A stretch of DNA of 64,000 bases, taken from positions 13,403,878 to 13,467,877 of the forward strand of contig NC_092054.1 of NCBI RefSeq assembly GCF_003086295.3. The letters run 5' to 3'. The notes beneath the pieces are model-generated. The model was not told the origin of the DNA, made no database searches, and saw nothing but the letters and a program-made list of their open reading frames with translations. The stretch is from Arachis hypogaea (lineage: Eukaryota > Streptophyta > Magnoliopsida > Fabales > Fabaceae). Numbering within the stretch: position 1 is the first letter of the stretch; the number at the start of each line of letters is the position of its first letter. Shown piece by piece: positions 56,735 through 64,000 of this stretch. A program made the translations under genes and the position numbers.

Positions 56735-58346
56735 GGGTTAAGTATTTTTTTCGTCCCTAAGGTCTGGGGTGAAAATCAAATTTGTCCCCGACCTTTTTTT
56801 GTTATTAAAACCATCCTCAACATTACAAAACGTTAGAAAATCGTCTTTTTCTACTTTAATTTTATTTTTTTACCAAATTACCCTTAATAATTAATATAAA
56901 TAATAAAAATAATATTAAAAAATAAAAACAAAATCCTTCCCCCCGGCACCCCCACTCCCGTATCTCTTCCTTTTCTTCTCTCCCCATCCCCTTCCTCATC
57001 CCCTTCTCTATTCAGCCTTTCTTTCAGTGCGCAAGAGAAATGAAAGACGAGTCTCTGAATTGTGTTCCCAAGATTTGATGAATTCCATTGACATTGAAGG
57101 AGCAATGAATTCGCACGCTCGAATCGTTGGCACCCAATCTTCTCAGTTGAAGCTAGGAGAAATTGGGCAAGGTCAATGTCCCTATTTTCCTCTTAAGACA
57201 AATTCATGAAACCAATTTGAGCATAAGGATGCATTGGCATGAACTAATTATCTTGTCATTGTGAAGAGTATTGCACATACCTTGTTCCTGCCAATCTTAC
57301 TATTTCCTCTGTTGATAACTTGTGAGGACTAATGCTAGTGCTAGTTTTCGCTTCTTCGCTGGCGCCGCTTAAGTTTCTCCGTCCTAACCTCTGGAACCTG
57401 CTTCCGTAACTATAGAGGAGCTCCCATCAAAAATCCATCACAACAACAACACCTACTATTTTTTTAATTTCAAAAAAATCAAACAAAACTAACACAGAAT
57501 CAACAACAACATCTCAGATTCAAAAATTTATCAATAACAGCAATCCTTCAAAATTCAAGACATAAAAATCCAAATTCCAATCCTTCAAATTCAAGAGAGA
57601 GAACGCAGAAAAGAGAGAAGACAGAAGAGAGAAAAGAGAGAAGAGGAGTGGTGTTGCTACCGTCCGTCGCCATCGTGGTTGAAGGAAAGAGGAGGAAGAA
57701 GCGACAGCACGGAAGCTACTACCGTCGTCATCGCCGTCGCAGCTATAGTTGAGGAGAGGACAGATCGAGCGAGGAGGAAGAGCAGAGCCCCTCACCACCA
57801 AAAGCTCAACGACGGTGATGGAGCCCGACGCCGACAGAGCAGCTCTCCGCCGTCACTCTTCCCTGCCATCACCTCCTCTTTCTTCCTTTCCTTTCTTCTC
57901 CCTCTGTTCCTCTCTTCTCGCGTTCTCTCTCTCATCTCCTCGTTTTGTCTCTCTCTCTCTCTAGTCACGACACAATGGCGACAGCGACGGCGACGGCGGT
58001 GACCGCACTCTTCCCCGCCGTCACCTCCCTTTTCTTCCTTTCCTTTTCTTTCTTCTTCCTCTCTGTTTCTCTCTTCTTTTGTTTGTCTTTTGTTTTTTTT
58101 TTTTATGTTTTAGGTAGGGATTAGAGGTGTGGTGGGGGTAACCGGATAAGGGGTGGGTGGGGTGATTTTTTTAATATTTTTTATTTTTGTTTAAAGGGTA
58201 AAATTGTCCAAAAAAATGTTGTTTATGGACAAAAAGATGATTTTATAATGCTTTGTAACGTTAAGGATGATTTTAATAACAAAAAAAGGTCGAGGACGAA
58301 TTTGATTTTCACCCCAAACCTTAGGGACGAAAAAAATACTTAACCC
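56735..58346. mobile_element. Mutator-like element with long TIRs, 1.6 kb, GC-rich interior
   Basis: Inverted repeats of about 140 bp start GGGTTAAGTATTTTTTTCGT at both ends. The exact 9-bp duplication taaaaataa is at 56726-56734 and 58347-58355. The interior (56930-58060) is GC-rich with pyrimidine- and purine-rich tracts and Ser/Arg-rich ORFs on both strands. A less repetitive stretch at 57020-57210 reads exon-like (TTGACATTGAAGGAGC). I find no transposase. The interior may be captured host DNA, but I cannot name a source gene. Confidence 0.93.
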
Positions 58347-58591
58347 TAAAAATAAAATCCATTTCCACATTCGATTTTTCTTATGATTGAAGTTAGTAAT
58401 GGTATAAAATAGACCAAAATCAAGTATTTGCATAGATTATTCGCGATAGATAATTAAATAAGGACCTTACAATTTTTTAAGGAGATAGAGATTTATCCCG
58501 CAAATAAATAAGAATAAAATTTTGCTAGATAACTAATAAATGTCTAATTAATAACAAGTCAACAAGCATTTTTTAAAAGAATACAAATAAA

Positions 58592-59207
58592 CAACAATAA
58601 CAAATCAATAACAATAAGCTTTGTCCCATCAAGTGGGATCGACTACATGAATCAAACAACGTTATTGAGCTCTATTATGTATCATATCTATAGAGAGACC
58701 GTTTACATGTAGATCTCGTTTGACTACCTCATGGATGGTCTTCTTAGATCTTCCTCTATATTTCACCCCTTGTCCATCTTCCATCTCATCCACCTTCCTG
58801 ACTGGGTGTTCTGTTGGTCTTCTTCTCACATGTCTAAACCACTTGAGCCGCGATTTTACCATCTTTTTCACAATAGATGCTACTATAACCCTCTCTCTTA
58901 TATCTTAATTCCATATTCTATCCAATCGTGTATTATCACTCATCTATCTCAACATCTTCATCTCTGCCATACTTAGCTTATGTTCGTGCTCCTCTTTGGC
59001 CACCCAACATTCTGTACCATAAATTATAGCCGGTCTGATAGCAGTGCGATAGAATTTACCTTTAAGTTTTAAAAGCACTTTTTTGTCACATATAAAACCA
59101 GATGCACTCCGCCATTTTGATCAACCTGCTTAGATCCTATGATTTACATCCTGTTCAATCTCTCTATTATCTTGTATTATGCACCCAAGATACTTATATT
59201 TTTTCAT
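58592..59207 (-). mobile_element. 5'-truncated RTE LINE copy
   Basis: The sequence matches the 3' part of the LINE at 45581-48787 on the same strand (VKSRLKWFRHVRRRPTEHPV at about 58830). Flanking direct repeats aagaatacaaataaa (58577-58591) and aagaatataaataaa (59208-59222) are a 15-bp target duplication with one mismatch. It breaks off at the 5' side partway through the region encoding the RT tail. It is more diverged than the other copy and has several stops. Confidence 0.92.
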
Positions 59208-59222
59208 AAGAATATAAATAAA

Positions 59223-59390
59223 AACATAAATATCCATAGTATGAGAACTCATTAAATCTCTACAAATATAAAATTACCAAATTACCTTATTTTATTGGCA
59301 AAAATTAGTGGATTCTAAAAAAATAGAGAATGGAGTGCTCCTTAAAAATTACAAGTTAACTTGTTATCAAAGGTTACTAAATATATTATT

Positions 59391-59431
<41 letters not shown>

Positions 59432-61490
59432 CTGAACAAACAAACTGGCACGTACCGAAAAAAGAAAAAAAATTTAGTCCCTTATTCAACACGATCTAAG
59501 ACAGAACGACCATTACACCAACGAATTACTCAAGAACTCTTCCATTACTCCATTGTTATTGATCTGATGTCTTCAAACATCTTCACCATTGACTGTCAGC
59601 GCTTCGACGATCTTTTTGGCCGTGACAGATTTGGAGACTCTTGAACCCACTCCCTTCCACCTTTACCATAGATGACCTCCAAGCCCGAGAAATCGCTACC
59701 ATTAAAGAGGGAGACACACCTGTCTCATTGAAGATGCTATAGTTGCATTGATTCTTAGATGAAGACGCCCATGGCCAAGCCGACTCCATTACACATCGAT
59801 TCGACAGGTATCTTTCACTACCTTCTCCCAAATTGGAACGGCCACTAAAAGACCTAGTTTAATGTGTGGGAGTCTCTCACTGCCGTATTTGATCCTTGAA
59901 CTTCTCTAATCTTGTCTCTCTTGCTGGTTGGCAATGTTATCCGTTACTTGATGTTGCTAGTTATGGAAGTTTGAAGTGATGAGATTCTGGCGATTACATG
60001 GTTATGATTCTTCTAGATTTTTTTTTGACAGACATGTTACTTTTAATATTCATATACTTTTTTGTTTTGGATTTTCGTTCGATATCTAAAATTTGTAAAA
60101 AAAATTCAAAACTTATAAAAAAAATGATTAACCTGATTAATAAGTTATCTTTTTAAATCCACACATTTATGTAAAAGATAATAAAAATTTGAGATATGAT
60201 GAATTAACAAAAAGTATAACACTCCATACTTAGCAAAAAATATTTAAAGATGACTTTATTTTATATATATATAAAATTATTTTATATTTAGTAACTCTAA
60301 TTTTCTTTTTCTAATTCGAATTTTTTTTAGGTCTTTACTCATCCTAGCCTCCATTTTCCCTCCTCTCTCTCTTTCACACACACACATTTTTTTGTTAATA
60401 TTTCCTTCAATATTCTCCCCTTCTTTTGCGCCTTGTTGTTCTTGTTGAATGTTATCTTGTTATAGAATTTTAATTAGGGAAAGTATGAGGAGCCAATAAA
60501 ATATTTATACAATATATACAATGGAGATTTATGGAGTATTAGAGATATAATCATTAGTGTTACCTTTTACCATTAGCTGAAATTTTTGGGATGAGTGGTA
60601 TTATGACATGGTATTAGAACGCTAGATCCGAAAGGTCATGGTTTAAGCTTTTGGAAAGATGTTTATTATCGCTAGTACTGGGATGGTTATTCTAGATAGT
60701 ATGAGGGATATTCATTTTGTAACTCAATAGTCCATTATCTCTTTAGCGAAATCTTTTTAACTATTATTTTTTTTTTGGTGACTAGAATTTTAACTATTAT
60801 TTAAGCTAATATAAAAAGAGAGTATTATCACATATTATAATATTGATCGGTCACTAAAAATTATTATTTATTATATTAAAAGATATTTTTATATTTTTTA
60901 AATAGATGTTTTCGTAATAGATTCTTTTTTTAAAAGGAGGTTTGAGGTGAGAGAGGACAGAGGAGTATCTATACACAATTTACACACGGATACCATTGCC
61001 ATAACCGGAGAACCATGCGAGTTAAGGGCTTAAGGCTTTGTTCTGCACAAGTGTCGAAGAATGGTTGGTTAAAGACTTAAAGTATTACTTTTAGTTTATA
61101 CACATTTTTATCAAGTTGTTGTAGTTGACCGTTGATGATGAAACTAATTGGGGAAGGTCACAAGCGCGAGGGGAGTGCCCGAATTCGGTGGGAATATTTT
61201 TTTTTAATTATTTTAAAGGATTTGGATTAAACGGTACGTGACTCTGACTACAGAAGTATTTCTATTACCTCTATAGTCAACGTAGTGACGTACATTCTTT
61301 TTACTTTATCAATCAAAATAATACTATGTTAATCAGGCGTAATAAAGCAAATATTGAAAAGTAAGGCAATTTGTACTTCTGAATTCTAGATTGCATAACG
61401 ATAGAAATTTTTATTTCTCAATTTTGTAAACTAAATCTTATTTTGTATTTTGCAGTAAGAAGTTCCACCCTTTATCATTTCACGTTTTAA
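59223..61490. other. Intergenic DNA with one unassigned GC-richer segment
   Basis: A (TTG)n microsatellite lies at 59384-59430. A GC-richer segment (59570-59880) opens frames on both strands but none is recognisable. From 59990 on the DNA is AT-rich with TA-repeats and no gene. A plausible promoter-like (CACACACACA) stretch at 60377-60388 is not attached to any gene. Confidence 0.5.
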
Positions 61491-61499
61491 GAAAAGATA

Positions 61500-62563
61500 G
61501 AGTGAAATTTCATTCTTTAATAATTTTACGAATTTTTTTTATCACTTAATGAAAATATAATTTTATTCCGATTCCTATCAATTAATTCTGTTAGATTTTC
61601 TACTCTTATCATTTAATGTTTTCGTTTGGAATTAATAAATTTTGTTTACGTGATCCGGTAAATCAACACGTATTAGACAATAATTTATTCGGACAAATCG
61701 TATCTTTCGTCTTCTTTTTTTTTCTTCTCCTCTTTTATGCAAACTAAAACATTACTAGACTAACTCTCCCCTCTCCTTTTCCTCATCATTTTCGGTCACC
61801 ATCATCACTAACATCTACTACCATTCTTTGTTCTCACTGTACCAACCCACTATCACCTCCTTCTTTTTCGCTGCACCAACCATTGTCACCTCATTTTAAT
61901 TGAGTAATTTTATCTGTTTAAATACTTGAATTTGGCTTGGGATATAGTCTTACAAGTTATCTTTTTCTAGATTTTGATGATTGAGTATAGATATTTACTT
62001 AAAATATCGATTTGTTTGTGAAAGAGTGATTTGGTGATTATGGGATGAGTCAGTATTTTAATCGTTCGATGTAAAGTTCTCTACCTGAAATGCAGATTTG
62101 GGATTTAGTATGAAACCAAATAGAGACAAGGACAAGGTAGTGAGAGGGGGATTGTGAGGATAAGGAAAAGAAAAAAAGCGAGAGAGGGTAACCGTGGCGA
62201 CGCTGAAATTGCCGATGATGAACAGAGAAGTAGGGGGAGAGATATGACTTCGTGGTTTTGGTTCGATAAAAAAGAAAAGAATGATGGCAGTGGAGTGGTG
62301 CAGCAATGACGGTGGATGTTGGTGATGATGGAGGATAAAAATGGTGGAGAGGAGATAGAGAGAACGTAGAGAATGGTGGTAGATGTTGGTGATGATTAGG
62401 GGTTGGGTTGAGGTTATACTCCTCCTATTGACGGAGAGTTTTACGGAAGGACCAGAATGTCTGACGGAAGTAATGAATAGGGATCGCGATAGAATTATGC
62501 TTTCGTTAAGGGGGTGGAAAGGAGTTTCGTGAAATTGTTAAGGGTCAGGGTGAGGTTTCACTC
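61500..62563. mobile_element. Mutator-like MITE, 1.06 kb, diverged TIRs
   Basis: The ends begin GAGTGAAATTTCATTC and (inverted) GAGTGAAACCTCACCCTG and can be aligned for more than 100 bp with many changes. The 9-bp target duplication gaaaagata is exact (61491-61499, 62564-62572). The interior has a purine-rich block (62100-62420) with no gene; the 82-codon minus-strand ORF at 62058-62306 is low-complexity. Confidence 0.85.
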
Positions 62564-62572
62564 GAAAAGATA

Positions 62573-63143
62573 TTATGCATTCTTGTTATTGAGAGTTCAC
62601 ACCGAAATAAACTTGGTCGAGTAATTCGATCTTGTTTCAATCAAAATAATTGAATAATAATAAAATAATATATAAAATTATAAATAAATATAAAAATATA
62701 AATTTATTTTAATATAAAATTTAAAATATATAAATTAACATTAACAAAAATTCAACAATACACCAATAACATTAAGACAGTGTCTAGAACAAAGATTGAG
62801 ACTAAGAGACAGACACTGAACTAAATTTAAGTATTGTGTTTGGTGTAAAGTGTACATGACTGAATTATGTCTTAGTATTCTTTTTGGTTTAAGATAGAAA
62901 CAAAGACTAAAATTATTCAAATTATAAAAGTACCCCTATTATAATTCAGTTAATGAAAAACCCTAGCCCTTCTAATTCAAAGTAGCATCCACCCCTTTTC
63001 TCCATCTCCAGGTCCTCAAAGTGCGGCTATGTATGTGAAGCCCTCCTCCCTTCAACCCCACCCCCGGCAGCAAAACACGAACCCTATCGAGCAAAGTGTG
63101 TGACAGTAAATTAAGAAATTACAAACACATAATTAATAAATTA
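62573..63143. other. Intergenic DNA, possible decayed MITE
   Basis: The stretch at 62770-62910 repeats 'AGACAGACACT'/'AAGACTAAAATTATTC'-like sequence in a style typical of legume MITEs, but the ends cannot be matched. No gene is seen. Confidence 0.4.
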
Positions 63144-64000
63144 CACTATAAGAAAAACGTTAAATACTATTGAAATTACCATCGGATTTTGCGTTAGTAT
63201 TTATCCGAGGAAATAAACCTCGTCGATAACATATTACTGGAAAATTTTTGCGTCCGACATTAAATTTCGTCGGATTTAGAGACGGAATATATATTGTAAG
63301 AAAACAGAATCTATTGAACATTACCGTTTGAAATTTTTTGACAGTAATGTTAGCACCATATCATACGACGGTAATGCCCACGAATTTTTTTAAATTTTTT
63401 TGAAAAAATTTACCGTTGAAATATTCCAATGGTAGCCTTTTTGTTATTTATTAATAATTATTTTTCACATCAGTGCGTTAAACCTGATGTGAAATATCAA
63501 ACATACAAATTAAAAATACGGAATGATGGTAATTGAGATATTTGAAACAATGCTAATTATATCACATTCTTCTCAAAGTTTGGTAAACAAATACATATCA
63601 TAGAACTATATTTATATTAGCTTTATTCCAATTCATCATTTTCTTCCTCTGGTTCACCATCCTTCTCTTCCGAGGTAGTTTCCTGGTTATCGAACTCATC
63701 TTCCTCTTCTTCTCGCCATCGATCCCGTCTTCTTTTTGAAGATTGTCGTCCTCTGGTGGTAGTGCGTCGTCATCTATTCAAAGGTCAATGATGTCATCAC
63801 CTGTAACAGCTGACCTAAGGGTAATCGGCTCACTGGATATCAACCAACGTTTTTTGAAGGAGTAGGGTCATCAATCTAGTAAGGTTCCTGACCCTCTGTC
63901 CTGTCATCAGACTCGATGCGGCCTCTTGGCTTAGTCTTAACCACAACGACCTAACTAAACTTGCATGAGCCCAGATAAGGCAAATAGTATACCTACGTGT
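63144..64000 (-). mobile_element. CACTA element, 3' part, running out of the window
   Basis: The terminal motif CACTATAAGAAAAACG at 63144 marks one end. Subterminal copies of GTCGGAT/TCCGACG-like motifs follow (63180-63280). On the minus strand near the window edge, VYYLPYLGSCKF then VVVVKTKPRGRIESDDR and EGQEPY matches the C-terminal part of En/Spm-type (TNP2) proteins. There are in-frame stops (for example after KFS), so this copy appears decayed. The other end lies beyond 64000. Confidence 0.75.

Overview
The window is plant nuclear DNA, very probably from a legume and most likely peanut (Arachis). It is AT-rich and intron-bearing, and packed with plant transposable elements. The solo LTR at 35.65-37.40 kb resembles, from memory only, a repeat abundant in peanut sequence. 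No bacterial, organellar or CRISPR signal and no tRNA or rRNA gene was seen. Only one intact protein gene was found: an intronless AIR12-like DOMON protein at 52.2-52.9 kb (minus strand) with a TATA box and a possible poly(A) signal. Nearly everything else is nested transposons and the gene remains they broke or captured.

Layout. 1.5-2.7 kb: decayed Ty1-copia gag/protease. 2.8-25.3 kb: exons of a mitochondrial-type LON1 protease pseudogene with three frameshifts, a stop and a lost splice donor. One LON1 intron holds an 18.6 kb Tat/Ogre-like Ty3-gypsy element (4025-22596, TSD attat). Its gag-protease-RT-RNaseH-integrase read on the minus strand, and an antisense plant-mobile-domain ORF reads on the plus strand. 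That element was itself hit by a LARD-like retroelement with 2.24 kb LTRs (6984-12165, TSD aaagc) and a fold-back MITE (14339-14594). 26-28 kb: degenerate telomere-like repeats between two copies of a ~340 bp unit. 28.2-28.9 kb: CACTA MITE.

29.9-42.7 kb is a Russian doll. An outer CACTA element carries fragments of a plasma-membrane H+-ATPase, a SAPS phosphatase-subunit gene and a kinesin. An inner CACTA element (32213-39339, TSD cca) has large arrays of a 'CTATGGTCACGGTTTT' subterminal repeat and carries F-box/LRR and phototropin LOV exon fragments. A solo LTR (35651-37397, TSD gatgg) splits the LOV exon.

42.7-48.8 kb: L1-type LINE remnant, a hAT-like element containing a 473 bp TRIM, and a second CACTA MITE containing a nearly full-length RTE-type LINE. 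49-53.6 kb: AT-rich DNA around the AIR12-like gene. 53.6-62.6 kb: three Mutator-like elements with 9-10 bp TSDs, one carrying a MURA remnant and an antisense GRF zinc-finger pseudogene, plus a 5'-truncated RTE LINE. 63.1 kb to the end: 3' part of a CACTA element running out of the window.

The genes do not form a pathway; the window is a record of layered transposition. Boundaries given with target-site duplications (TSDs) were read directly from the sequence. Family names rest on recognised protein motifs and on my knowledge of these families. No database search was done.
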